Origin: Fibrobacter sp. UBA4297
GTDB taxonomy: Bacteria > Fibrobacterota > Fibrobacteria > Fibrobacterales > Fibrobacteraceae
Direction of reading: 5' to 3'
Assembly: GCF_002394865.1 (NCBI RefSeq)
Contig: NZ_DGUZ01000021.1
Coordinates: 40,872-104,871 of the forward strand
Length of the DNA stretch: 64,000 bases
In this document: in pieces, positions 32,442-40,552 of the stretch
Layout: each line of letters opens with the position of its first letter
Numbering within the stretch: the stretch's first letter is position 1
Notes under the pieces: generated by a model
Database searches by the model: none
What the model saw: the letters and a program-made list of their open reading frames with translations, nothing else
Told to the model about the DNA's origin: nothing
Position numbers and translations under genes: made by a program

Positions 32442-33926
32442 CTATCTGTCAAGTACAAACATCATCTCAAGATGGGGCGTTTGAGGGTAAAAAGCGAAGC
32501 CTTCGGCGTGAGAAAGGGTAAATCCGGCCTCAGAGAACTTGGCAAAGTCGCGTGCAAGCGTCACCGGGTCGCAAGAAACGTAAATCAGGCGGTTGACAGA
32601 GCTTTTCACGATGGCGGTCAAAGCTTCTTTGGGGAGGCCTGTTCGCGGAGGGTCAACAATGAGGGTGGCGGGGACATCGACGACGTTTTCGACGAGCCAA
32701 TCTTCGGCAGGGGCCGAGACGTTTTCAATTTCAGGGGTGCGAGAAGCCACGCAATCCCGAGATGCCGCAGAATCTTCGGGGAACGCCGCAGGGACAGACA
32801 AATTAACCTTTGCGTGTTTGAGGCAGCCTTCTTCGCGTTCGACAGTCGTAATCTTCTTGAACTTGTCCTGCAAAATACAGGCAAAGAAACCGACGCCGCT
32901 AAACAAGTCAATCAGCCAAGCGTCAGAGGACTTGCCACTTGCCAAGCCTTCATCCACAGCCTTGCGGACCGATTCAACGAGTTCCGGCAAAAGTCCCAAA
33001 TTGCTCTGGAAAAATACGGACGCATCCGCTTCGATTTTGCGGCCTGCAATTTCGACAAGGCTCACAGCATGCGCATCGAATTCAGACTTGTGCATTCCTG
33101 GGTAATAGAACGAAATTTCGCCCGCACCGTTATCGAAGATGTTTACATCGATATCGCGAGAATACCTGTGAAAGTCGTCGCGACCGCTCGAATTACGATT
33201 AGAATCGCCCGCGAGAAGCGTCGCGGCAGGTCCACGCAAGAATTCATTCAAGCCGTCCGTGAGCACAGGGCATTTTTCAAACGGGACGATGTTATTGCTT
33301 TCTTCGCCGCGGAAACCAAAGACTGCGCGGTTAGCAGAACCTTCAAGAGTTGCCGAGCCTGCACCTTCGAAAGTCGCCGAGCTTGCGCCGCGATTTTCTG
33401 GGACTGCGCCGCGATTAGAACTGCCGCGGAACACGACACGAGCGCGGTTTCGGTAACCCCAGGCATTCCCTGTATGGATGACAAAATCTTCGGGCAGTTC
33501 CGCATGAGCGAGGCGCTTGAAATTTTCACGTTCGACTTTTTCAAGATATTCCGCTTGCTTTTCGGAAGCGAGATGTTGCAAGCTGCAGCCGCCGCACTTG
33601 CCGTACAGCGGGCAACGCGGCTCAACGCGGTCCGGGCTTGCTTCCAGAACTTCGACAACGCGGCCCTTTGTAAAGTCCTTTTTCTGGAACGTGAGTCGCA
33701 CCTTGCAGAGTTCACCCGGGAGCGCACCCGCCACAAAGCACACGCGACCATCTTCCAAGCGCGCCATGCCCTCGCCTCCCTGCACCATTTTTTCGATGCG
33801 GAGCGTCAAACATTCACCACGCGGTTCACGACTAGAGTCACGACGGTCGTTATTGCGGTTCGGACGCGGGCCTTTAAACGCCCCGCCATTGCCCTTAAAG
33901 CGGTTGTTTCTGCGGAAATCTGCCAT
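32442..33926 (-). CDS. rlmD: 23S rRNA (uracil-C5)-methyltransferase, RlmD/RumA family
   Basis: 494 residues. An Arg/Asn-rich N-terminal tail, a TRAM domain (LRIEKMVQGGEGMARL), then the iron-sulfur motif CPLYGKCGGCSLQH and the SAM methyltransferase domain. The catalytic motifs are FSGVGFF, VDPPRTGLPKE and the nucleophile Cys in YVSCDPVTLARD. It methylates a uridine of 23S rRNA; whether it corresponds to U1939 (RlmD) or another site cannot be told. The region between RVVFRG and AVFGFRG contains 8-residue imperfect repeats (NRGAVPE / NRGASSAT, SATFEGAG / SATLEGSA) absent from typical members. A TATTTTTA box lies 5 nt before ATG 33926. Confidence 0.9.
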   Translation of the reverse strand: MADFRRNNRFKGNGGAFKGPRPNRNNDRRDSSREPRGECLTLRIEKMVQGGEGMARLEDGRVCFVAGALPGELCKVRLTFQKKDFTKGRVVEVLEASPDRVEPRCPLYGKCGGCSLQHLASEKQAEYLEKVERENFKRLAHAELPEDFVIHTGNAWGYRNRARVVFRGSSNRGAVPENRGASSATFEGAGSATLEGSANRAVFGFRGEESNNIVPFEKCPVLTDGLNEFLRGPAATLLAGDSNRNSSGRDDFHRYSRDIDVNIFDNGAGEISFYYPGMHKSEFDAHAVSLVEIAGRKIEADASVFFQSNLGLLPELVESVRKAVDEGLASGKSSDAWLIDLFSGVGFFACILQDKFKKITTVEREEGCLKHAKVNLSVPAAFPEDSAASRDCVASRTPEIENVSAPAEDWLVENVVDVPATLIVDPPRTGLPKEALTAIVKSSVNRLIYVSCDPVTLARDFAKFSEAGFTLSHAEGFAFYPQTPHLEMMFVLDR

Positions 33927-33948
33927 GAATGTAAAAATAGAAATTTTA

Positions 33949-35343
33949 TCATTCCCCAAAATAATCTTTATCCGCAGGGGCTATTTCGCAACGGAGAATG
34001 GGGAATAGAGGCCGGACGACATTAAAACTGGATCCATACGTTTTAGCGATCTTTTCATCAAGGCACGGAATATCAATTATCATCGATTGTCCTTTTGAAA
34101 TTTTCGTAAAGCGTTCAAACGGAACCACTTTGGGATAACGAGCCCCCACCTCACGATAAAAAGTTCGTTCTATTTCTGCATCCTCTGACGAGGAATCTCT
34201 TTTGAGGCCTTCCCATGGCAATAAAATAGAATCGCTCGCAAGCAGCGGTTTTACTTGTTCATGCGCCCGATCATACCTAATGAATTTTCCCGTAACAGGC
34301 GCAATACTCCTTGAAGGAGGCGTCATTTTAAAATGAAGTTTTTCACTTGATGATATGTAATAAGGGAACGTTTTATCCCCAAGCCAACATTCGCGATTTT
34401 CATCATTCAGTTTAACCGAAAGTTCAACAGCTACGCCGTTATCATTTGAACCAACAATTCGGCCTGTGCAATTTCCTTCTACTTTAGAAATTTTCCTCAG
34501 TTGATTATTTTTCAAAGCAAAGTTATTGGCGGTATCCGATTCTGCGCTCGGACCGAAGTCATGTTCAAAGACCCAGTATGAATTCAGTTGCTCTGCCGTT
34601 GGCTGGACGGATTCAAACTTTTTTATGCGGCACTCATTTTTGAACTCGTATTCTAAAATTCCGCGTTCACTCAGCGCCAGCATCCACAATTCACGTGCAC
34701 AGGAATCGGGCGACTTTTTCACATTCTCAACCGTTTCTTTAGAAAGATTTAATACTCTATCTTTTTTTACTTTTTCCTTAGGATAATTCAAAATACTGTC
34801 TGGTGTTTGAAATAATAACTGAACATCAACAAACCCAAGATAATCATCTATCTTCAAAAGTGAATCTAAAAGGCAATTTGAGTCATATCTAGAAAGACTA
34901 CTATAAAAGTCTTCTCTATCAGATAACGTTTTTCCAGAATCACGAGCCCATTGACTCTCATATATATCAAGGAGCACATCCATGTCGTTATCCCAACAGC
35001 CAACCCGTTGACTCGTTGTCGAATCCGCATTTGCGGTCGATGTTTGCTTTTGGCTTTGCCCATTTCTAGACGGCATAAAAAGCCCAATTAAATTCACAGC
35101 CGCAATGATCCAAACCAGTTTAAGCCACAAACCTCTTGCTAAAAAACGATTGTGAACTTTTATCGAATCCAAGAAAAGCGAAATCGCAGCAAAGCAAATA
35201 AGAGGCAAAGTAATACAACTCACAATCAACTTTGAACCATAATTGTTCAAAGAGAGGTCCAACGAAATGAGCTGAGATTCAACAAACGCCCCAAAGCACA
35301 AGGATAAAGCGCACAACAAAGGAACAACTTTAGACTGCATCAT
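33949..35343 (-). CDS. Membrane protein of unknown function
   Basis: 464 residues. Three hydrophobic segments lie in the first 100 residues (about 7-25, 39-60 and 78-95), followed by a long soluble region with Cys-containing stretches and no domain I recognise. GGAGG stands 4 bases before ATG 35343 (a second ATG follows immediately). The start overlaps the stop of the upstream gene by one base, so the two are co-translated. Codon use is more AT-rich than in rlmD next to it. Function unknown. Confidence 0.6.
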   Translation of the reverse strand: MMQSKVVPLLCALSLCFGAFVESQLISLDLSLNNYGSKLIVSCITLPLICFAAISLFLDSIKVHNRFLARGLWLKLVWIIAAVNLIGLFMPSRNGQSQKQTSTANADSTTSQRVGCWDNDMDVLLDIYESQWARDSGKTLSDREDFYSSLSRYDSNCLLDSLLKIDDYLGFVDVQLLFQTPDSILNYPKEKVKKDRVLNLSKETVENVKKSPDSCARELWMLALSERGILEYEFKNECRIKKFESVQPTAEQLNSYWVFEHDFGPSAESDTANNFALKNNQLRKISKVEGNCTGRIVGSNDNGVAVELSVKLNDENRECWLGDKTFPYYISSSEKLHFKMTPPSRSIAPVTGKFIRYDRAHEQVKPLLASDSILLPWEGLKRDSSSEDAEIERTFYREVGARYPKVVPFERFTKISKGQSMIIDIPCLDEKIAKTYGSSFNVVRPLFPILRCEIAPADKDYFGE

Positions 35344-35915
35344 TAGTCCTCCCCCATAAAACAATTTGCACGCTTCAAATACTTTTTATTTATCGAGGAA
35401 ACAATCAAACCTTTAACAACAACCTTTTTCGAAAAAGGTTGCTCTTCTATTTTCATATCATGTGTAACTTTGCCACTTTCACTATAATAGAAAACAACGT
35501 ATTCATTTTGCTTTTCCATGATGAAAAATTTAAACCAAGGAAATTCTAGAAAGGGTGTTGTAATAGTCACTAACGGATGTAGCCCATTTTCATCTTCGTA
35601 CAGGAGGCCAACTTCATCTTTTACACTCGCCAAATGATAATGAAATTCATACAAACGTTCAGTTTCATTGCCTTTTAGATAGTGGTAAATTTTCTTTCCT
35701 TCTACTTCGCAGGGAACCGATTTACCATCAGTATCTTTCGCCAACATGAGTGTCGGATCTTGAGAAGGCGACTGCTTAGGCCAACATATGAACAACAAAA
35801 ATAGGCACACCCCCGTAAATAAGATTACGCAAACCTGAGTTACATATTCAAACTTTTTTCGAAAAGAGCCGGGCTTATTCGCCTTCTCATTTTCCATCAT
35901 TTTTTCTTTTAGCAT
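35343..35915 (-). CDS. Single-pass membrane protein of unknown function
   Basis: 190 residues. A short cytoplasmic N-terminus is followed by one transmembrane segment (about 27-45) and a beta-rich extracytoplasmic domain. No family recognised. A TATATATG box and a 4-nt gap precede the ATG, so this is probably the first gene of the unit, with a leaderless message. It is coupled to the larger membrane protein downstream, suggesting they form a pair. Confidence 0.6.
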   Translation of the reverse strand: MLKEKMMENEKANKPGSFRKKFEYVTQVCVILFTGVCLFLLFICWPKQSPSQDPTLMLAKDTDGKSVPCEVEGKKIYHYLKGNETERLYEFHYHLASVKDEVGLLYEDENGLHPLVTITTPFLEFPWFKFFIMEKQNEYVVFYYSESGKVTHDMKIEEQPFSKKVVVKGLIVSSINKKYLKRANCFMGED

Positions 35916-36032
35916 ACAACATATATAGTTAAATTAAACCTCTTATCCCCGTTTTTTGCGTTTTTTAGCCCAATTTTCAGCATTCAGAAAAGAAAACGGG
36001 GTGATTTAGCACAGCCATGTTTTAAAATTTTC

Positions 36033-36040
36033 TAAATTGT
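36033..36040 (+). promoter_or_regulatory. -7 box TAAATTGT, leaderless-type promoter of the Mla operon
   Basis: TAAATTGT, then CGCCCA, then ATG 36047. The sequence TTTTCTAAATT just before it is shared with the box upstream of the DedA gene. No ribosome site. Confidence 0.45.
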
Positions 36041-36046
36041 CGCCCA

Positions 36047-37111
36047 ATGGAAACGACATCGATAGTTTTGCCTAGCGCTCTCACTGCCGCGAACAGCAAA
36101 AAGCTGCTTTCGAGTTGCAGGAGCGCCCTCACCAAAGGGGAGCTTCATCTGGACGGATCAAGCCTTACCTCGATGGACTATAGCGCCGATGCCTTTTTTG
36201 CACTTTTAGCGGAACTTTCGGAAAAGACGGGCAACAGGCTCGTCCTTAAGCATTTTTCGCCCGAAATCAGGCAGCATTTGCAGAACCTCCGCAAGATGGT
36301 TCCGCCCGAGAAACCGCAGCGCGAAACCAACAACATCCTCGAAATGATGGGTGGTGTCGGTTTTTCGCTGCTCAAAGAAGTCTTCGAAGTCCTCGTGCTT
36401 CTCTTTACGGCAATTTACTGGACCATCGTCGGACCGTTCGACAAGGGTAAAATCCACTTTGGCGGTATCACCAAGCAGATGTTCAAGTCGGGCAGTGAAG
36501 CCATGGGAATTTGCTTCTTGTTCGTGGGACTTATCTGCCTTACGATGGCTCTCCAGAGTTCGGTGATGCTGAATGCGGTCGGTGGCGGCTCTTACCTCGC
36601 TTCGGGGCTTGGGTTCCTCATTTTTGCAGAAATTGGCCCGCTCCTCACGACGATTATTTTGGCCGGGCGTTCCGGCAGTGCCATGGCGGCAGAAATTGCA
36701 AACATGAGCGTCTGCGAAGAAGTAAAGGCTTTGAAGTCCATGGCCATCCCGCCGGTGCAGTACCTCGTGGTCCCGCGCTTTATCGCCTTGAGCATCACGA
36801 CACCGATCCTCTCGTTTAGCGCATCCATCGTCGGTAGTTTCGCCGGCTTCCTCATTGCGTATTTCTTCTGCGATATTTCTTTCTCGAACTACATGATGGG
36901 GCTTCGCGACGGCATCGACCCGATGACGTTCCTCAAGAGCACAATCAAGGCGCTTGTATTTGGCTGGATTGTAACACTCATCGCCTGCAACAAGGGCCTC
37001 AACGCCCACGGCGGTGCAGAAGCTGTCGGTAAAGCGACGACTTCAAGCGTTGTGGCGGCCATTTGTACTATCGTGATTTCGGATACCCTTTTCGCCTTCA
37101 TTTTCTATTAG
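36047..37111 (+). CDS. mlaE: MlaE-type lipid transport permease with an N-terminal STAS-like domain
   Basis: 354 residues. Residues 1 to about 85 look like a STAS/MlaB-type domain (LTKGELHLDGSSLTSMDYSADAFFALLAEL). The rest is the MlaE permease with its membrane segments and the signatures EIGPLLTTIILAGRSGSAMAAEI, MAIPPVQYLVVPRF and SFAGFLI. In Gram-negative bacteria the Mla complex moves phospholipids between inner and outer membranes. The fusion could replace a separate MlaB. It heads the operon with mlaF, mlaD and an accessory lipoprotein. Confidence 0.9.
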   Translation: METTSIVLPSALTAANSKKLLSSCRSALTKGELHLDGSSLTSMDYSADAFFALLAELSEKTGNRLVLKHFSPEIRQHLQNLRKMVPPEKPQRETNNILEMMGGVGFSLLKEVFEVLVLLFTAIYWTIVGPFDKGKIHFGGITKQMFKSGSEAMGICFLFVGLICLTMALQSSVMLNAVGGGSYLASGLGFLIFAEIGPLLTTIILAGRSGSAMAAEIANMSVCEEVKALKSMAIPPVQYLVVPRFIALSITTPILSFSASIVGSFAGFLIAYFFCDISFSNYMMGLRDGIDPMTFLKSTIKALVFGWIVTLIACNKGLNAHGGAEAVGKATTSSVVAAICTIVISDTLFAFIFY

Positions 37112-37119
37112 AGGTCAAT

Positions 37120-37902
37120 ATGGACGAAATTCTAAAAGTTGACCATTTGAAAGCGAGCTACGGTAACGAGACTATCCTCAAGGATATTTCGTTCGGCGTC
37201 AAGAAGGGCGAAATCCGCATGGTGCTCGGCAGTTCCGGTTGCGGTAAGTCGACGCTTTTGAACAACGTGCTCAAGTTCATCAAGTCCGACGAAGGTACAA
37301 TTACGTACTTCGGAAAGTCGTTCGGGCCCAAAGAAGGCCTCGATAGCGAAACGCGTATGCGCACCGGAGTGCTCTTCCAGAGTGGCGCTTTGCTAGCAGA
37401 CTTGACCGTCGCCGAAAACGCGATGCTCCCACTCAAGCGTAGCATGCCCTACATGCCCAAGAGCCAGATGGAAGCGATTGTCGCAGACCGCCTCGAGAAG
37501 GTGCACCTGCTCCACGCGTTCCACAAGTTCCCCGGCGAGATTTCGGGCGGTATGAAAAAGCGTGCCGCACTTGCCCGCGCGATTGCGCTCAAGCCAGAAC
37601 TTTTGTTCTGCGATGAACCGTCCACAGGTCTTGACCCGGTGACCGCCCGTTCGCTCGACGAACTGCTCCTCGAACTGCGCGACACGCTCGGCGTTTCGAT
37701 GGTGATTGTGAGCCACGAACTCGAGAGCATCAAAATTGTCTGCGACCGCTTTGTGTACCTCAAGGACGGCTACGTCCTGAAAGACGCGACCTTGAAAGAA
37801 GGCATGGAATCCGACGATCCCATCCTCAGGCATTTTTTCAATAGGCAGTGCCCCAAAGAATACAATGCCGAAGACTTTTACCACTTTGATTTTATTGATT
37901 GA
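37120..37902 (+). CDS. mlaF: MlaF-type ABC transporter ATP-binding protein
   Basis: 260 residues. Walker A GSSGCGKST, Q-loop LFQSGALL, signature SGGMKKRAALARAI, Walker B LLFCDEPSTGLDP and the H-loop VSHELES are intact. Energises phospholipid transport with MlaE. The start is ATG 37120, with GAGG five bases upstream; an earlier in-frame ATG inside mlaE has no ribosome site. It is 8 bp after mlaE and 12 bp before mlaD. Confidence 0.95.
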   Translation: MDEILKVDHLKASYGNETILKDISFGVKKGEIRMVLGSSGCGKSTLLNNVLKFIKSDEGTITYFGKSFGPKEGLDSETRMRTGVLFQSGALLADLTVAENAMLPLKRSMPYMPKSQMEAIVADRLEKVHLLHAFHKFPGEISGGMKKRAALARAIALKPELLFCDEPSTGLDPVTARSLDELLLELRDTLGVSMVIVSHELESIKIVCDRFVYLKDGYVLKDATLKEGMESDDPILRHFFNRQCPKEYNAEDFYHFDFID

Positions 37903-37914
37903 GTTGGAGAAATA

Positions 37915-38838
37915 ATGGAAACCACCCGATCCGAAAGAATAAAACTTGGCGCATTTATGCTCTTTTGCGGAGTGCTTATTTGCGTGTTCCTGGGTTACGT
38001 GCTCAAGCGTTACCTGAGCGAGCAATTCGACAACTACTACACCATTTTCGACACAGACGTGAACGGGCTTTTTGTCGATGCCAAGGTGAAGTTGAACGGT
38101 ATTGCCGTCGGTAGCGTGACTAACATTACCATCAACGAACAGAACTTGAACCAGGTCGTCGTTGAATTCAAGGTGCAACGCGGCACCCCGATCAAGATTG
38201 GTACACGCGCAGGCATGACCGCAGGCATGAACCTCACCGGCGAAAAGCAGGTGATTCTCTCCGGCGGAGCCTTCAGCGAACCGAATGTTCCCGAAGGTGG
38301 CCTCGTCCCGGCAGCAGCTTCGATGTTCGACCAGATTACAGGCCAGATGGGCGACATCTTTGGCAAAGTCAATCCGATTGTAGACGGGCTAGTCCGTGTA
38401 CTGAATCCAGAAAACGCCGAAAGCATTTCGCGCACTCTCCAAAATCTCGAAAAGACGACCGCAAACTTGAGCTACGTAACAGCAAACCTCGGAAAGCCGC
38501 TCAGCAACATGAGCAAGTCCGCCGCTTCGTTGCAGAAGATCCTTGCAGAAATCGAAGAAGCGAAACTCGCCGCAAAGACCGAACAGAATCTCACCGTGCT
38601 CAAGGAAAAGCTCGAAGCAATAGACACCAAGGGCTTGAACGAGAACCTGATGCAGACAGCCGAATCGATGAACAAGCTCGCCCAGCGCGTGGACGCCATC
38701 GTTTACAAGAACGAAGACCAGGTCGGAAACGCCATGGATGAACTCAACACGATTCTCGAAAACCTCGAAGAATTTTCACAGAAAATCAAGAACAACCCGT
38801 CTGTACTTATCCGTTCCGAAGGCAAGAACGGTCGCTAA
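37915..38838 (+). CDS. mlaD: MlaD-type MCE-domain lipid-binding protein
   Basis: 307 residues. One N-terminal membrane anchor (about 13-32) precedes an MCE domain (about 40-120: VNGLFVDAKVKLNGIAVGSVTNI). A long helical, coiled-coil-like tail (about 160-300) extends into the periplasm. MCE proteins form hexameric rings that carry lipids across the periplasm. GGAG five bases before ATG supports the start. The long helical C-terminus suggests a needle- or tunnel-like extension rather than the short E. coli MlaD. Confidence 0.92.
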   Translation: METTRSERIKLGAFMLFCGVLICVFLGYVLKRYLSEQFDNYYTIFDTDVNGLFVDAKVKLNGIAVGSVTNITINEQNLNQVVVEFKVQRGTPIKIGTRAGMTAGMNLTGEKQVILSGGAFSEPNVPEGGLVPAAASMFDQITGQMGDIFGKVNPIVDGLVRVLNPENAESISRTLQNLEKTTANLSYVTANLGKPLSNMSKSAASLQKILAEIEEAKLAAKTEQNLTVLKEKLEAIDTKGLNENLMQTAESMNKLAQRVDAIVYKNEDQVGNAMDELNTILENLEEFSQKIKNNPSVLIRSEGKNGR

Positions 38839-38853
38839 AAAGGAGAATCCAAG

Positions 38854-39450
38854 ATGTTTAAAGCAAATCGTTTGTTAGCAGTCGCTGCACTCCTTTCCGT
38901 TTTCACGCTCACGGGTTGCCTCGGCGGTTCGACCGAACCTTCCCGCTATTACACAGTTTCGGCAGAATCTATCTCGGTCGCAGGCGCGACTAGCGATGCC
39001 CGCGTACACGTCAAGAAATTTACGATTGACCCCGCCTACCAGCGCACAAACATTGTCTATCGCGAATCCCCGTACGACTTCATGTTCTACGATCTGGACC
39101 TTTGGGCTACGCGCCCGGAACAGATGCTCACGCAGGTCGCAGGTGAATACCTGGTCAAGAGCAACATGTTCAAGTCCGTGGACTTGAAGCCGATGGGCAA
39201 GCCGGACTTTGAACTCTTGGGCAATGTTGATGCAATTGAAGAAATTGACGAAGGCAACTCTCAAGAAGCCCACCTCGCCTTGCAGCTCACGTTCCGCAAG
39301 GTCGGTGAAGATGCGCCGCTGTGGGAAAAGCGCTACGACGAACGCCAGAGCATGAACAAGCGCGACGCACATTCTGCTGCCGAAGCGCTCTCGAAGCTCT
39401 ACGCCAAGTACATGCAAGACGCACTCGAGAATATCGCAAGAGTGAAGTAA
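38854..39450 (+). CDS. ABC-transport auxiliary lipoprotein (PqiC/ABC_trans_aux type)
   Basis: 198 residues. The lipobox is LTGC (Cys about 22), followed by RYYTVSA, the hallmark beginning of the ABC_trans_aux domain, and later LWATRPEQMLTQVAGEYLVKS and a C-terminal SAAEALSKLYAKYM helix. Related lipoproteins (PqiC) bridge MCE complexes to the outer membrane. A strong site, AAAAGGAG, precedes the start. Last gene of the Mla operon, ended by a strong terminator. No MlaC or MlaA is present nearby. Confidence 0.85.
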   Translation: MFKANRLLAVAALLSVFTLTGCLGGSTEPSRYYTVSAESISVAGATSDARVHVKKFTIDPAYQRTNIVYRESPYDFMFYDLDLWATRPEQMLTQVAGEYLVKSNMFKSVDLKPMGKPDFELLGNVDAIEEIDEGNSQEAHLALQLTFRKVGEDAPLWEKRYDERQSMNKRDAHSAAEALSKLYAKYMQDALENIARVK

Positions 39451-39473
39451 TAGTAGGAAGTAGGAAGAATTGC

Positions 39474-39500
39474 AAGGCGGACTTAGGTCCGCCTTTTTTT
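39474..39500 (+). terminator. Terminator of the Mla operon
   Basis: A perfect 9-bp stem AAGGCGGAC / GTCCGCCTT with a TTAG loop and seven T. The T-run overlaps the stop codon of the convergent oppF-like gene. A two-unit GTAGGAA heptamer (39453-39466) lies between the stop codon and the stem. Confidence 0.92.
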
Positions 39501-40323
39501 AATCTCGACGGATAGTCGGGACGCTTGCGAGCAATTTTTTCGTGTAATCGTTTTGCGGATTCGTGAGGACAATATCGGCGGGGCCATGCTCTACGGCATG
39601 CCCAAAGTACATGACCAGGACTTCGTCGCTCAAAGCACGGACCACCTGCATATCGTGACTGATAAAGAGAATGCTAAGTCCAAGTTCATTGCGCAAATCA
39701 TCGAGCAAATGCAAAATCTGCGCCTGCACGGACACGTCCAAAGCGCTCGTCACTTCGTCACAGAGCAACACCTTCGGGCGCACCATCAAGCTGCGCGCAA
39801 TGCACAAGCGCTGGCGCTGACCGCCCGAAAATTCATGGGGGAACTTGTCCATCGCCCCTGCCGGAAGCGAAACGCGTTCCAAAAGTTCTCGAGCTCGTTT
39901 GCAAGCTTCATCAAACGAAACACCTCGGGCAATCACAGGTGCCGTCAAGATTTCCGTCACCGTCTGGCGCGGGTTTAAGCTGCTGAACGGATCCTGAAAA
40001 ATCATCTGCACGAGGTCCGATATGCGCACAGCATCTTTCCCGGTGCCGGCCTTGCCGCCATTCACCGGAAGTCCAAACAAATTAACCTTACCGTTAGAAA
40101 CCGGTACTAGCCCGACCAAAGACTTCACAAGAGTCGACTTTCCGCAGCCAGACTCCCCCACAATCGAAAGAATCTTGCCCTGCGGGAGCGTGAACGAAAC
40201 ATTATCTACAGCGGTGAAATAATCCTTGACCTTGCTAAAAACGCCCCCGCGAATCGGGAACTTGACCGTCAGCCCGTTAACCTCGATGGCCGGCACCGTT
40301 TTATCAAAATTTTCGGTATTCAT
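39499..40323 (-). CDS. Oligopeptide/dipeptide-type ABC transporter ATPase (OppF/DppF-like)
   Basis: 274 residues. Walker A GESGCGKST, Q-loop MIFQDPFSSLNPRQTV, signature HEFSGGQRQRLCIARSLMV, Walker B VLLCDEVTSALDVS and ISHDMQVV fit the peptide/nickel importer ATPase subfamily, with the C-terminal NDYTKKLLASVP. No permease, binding protein or second ATPase is encoded nearby, so its partners lie elsewhere. The ATG at 40323 shares one base with the xseB stop codon (TGATG), so the two are translationally coupled. Confidence 0.88.
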   Translation of the reverse strand: MNTENFDKTVPAIEVNGLTVKFPIRGGVFSKVKDYFTAVDNVSFTLPQGKILSIVGESGCGKSTLVKSLVGLVPVSNGKVNLFGLPVNGGKAGTGKDAVRISDLVQMIFQDPFSSLNPRQTVTEILTAPVIARGVSFDEACKRARELLERVSLPAGAMDKFPHEFSGGQRQRLCIARSLMVRPKVLLCDEVTSALDVSVQAQILHLLDDLRNELGLSILFISHDMQVVRALSDEVLVMYFGHAVEHGPADIVLTNPQNDYTKKLLASVPTIRRD

Positions 40324-40523
40324 CAACCATCCAACTCGGCAAGAGCATCCTGAACGTTCTTTTCGGTCGCTATCAAAATCTGACGACACTTGCGCAAAAG
40401 CTGCGTAGCCTCTTGAACCTCAACAGCAAGTTCATCAATTTCCATCTCGGAATTGTCGATTTTCGAGAGAATTTCCTCTAAACGCTCCATTGCGTTTTTA
40501 TATTCAAAATTTTGCGCACTCAT
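40323..40523 (-). CDS. xseB: Exodeoxyribonuclease VII small subunit
   Basis: 66 residues from ATG 40523. The all-helical XseB pattern is clear: FEYKNAMERLEEILSKIDN followed by ELAVEVQEATQLLRKCRQIL. It pairs with XseA (not in the window) to degrade single-stranded DNA. The ATG is chosen over a GTG two codons upstream because TATATTCG with a 5-nt gap precedes it. There is no ribosome site. Confidence 0.92.
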   Translation of the reverse strand: MSAQNFEYKNAMERLEEILSKIDNSEMEIDELAVEVQEATQLLRKCRQILIATEKNVQDALAELDG

Positions 40524-40528
40524 ATCCA

Positions 40529-40536
40529 CGAATATA
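40529..40536 (-). promoter_or_regulatory. -7 box TATATTCG of xseB (divergent pair)
   Basis: TATATTCG on the minus strand, then TGGAT, then ATG 40523. It lies two bases from the oppositely directed box at 40539-40546. The same octamer occurs upstream of tex. Confidence 0.5.
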
Positions 40537-40538
40537 GT

Positions 40539-40546
40539 TAGATTTA
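40539..40546 (+). promoter_or_regulatory. -7 box TAGATTTA of the lipoprotein operon (divergent pair)
   Basis: TAGATTTA, then TACCAA, then ATG 40553. It stands back to back with the xseB box inside a 29-bp intergenic gap. Confidence 0.5.
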
Positions 40547-40552
40547 TACCAA

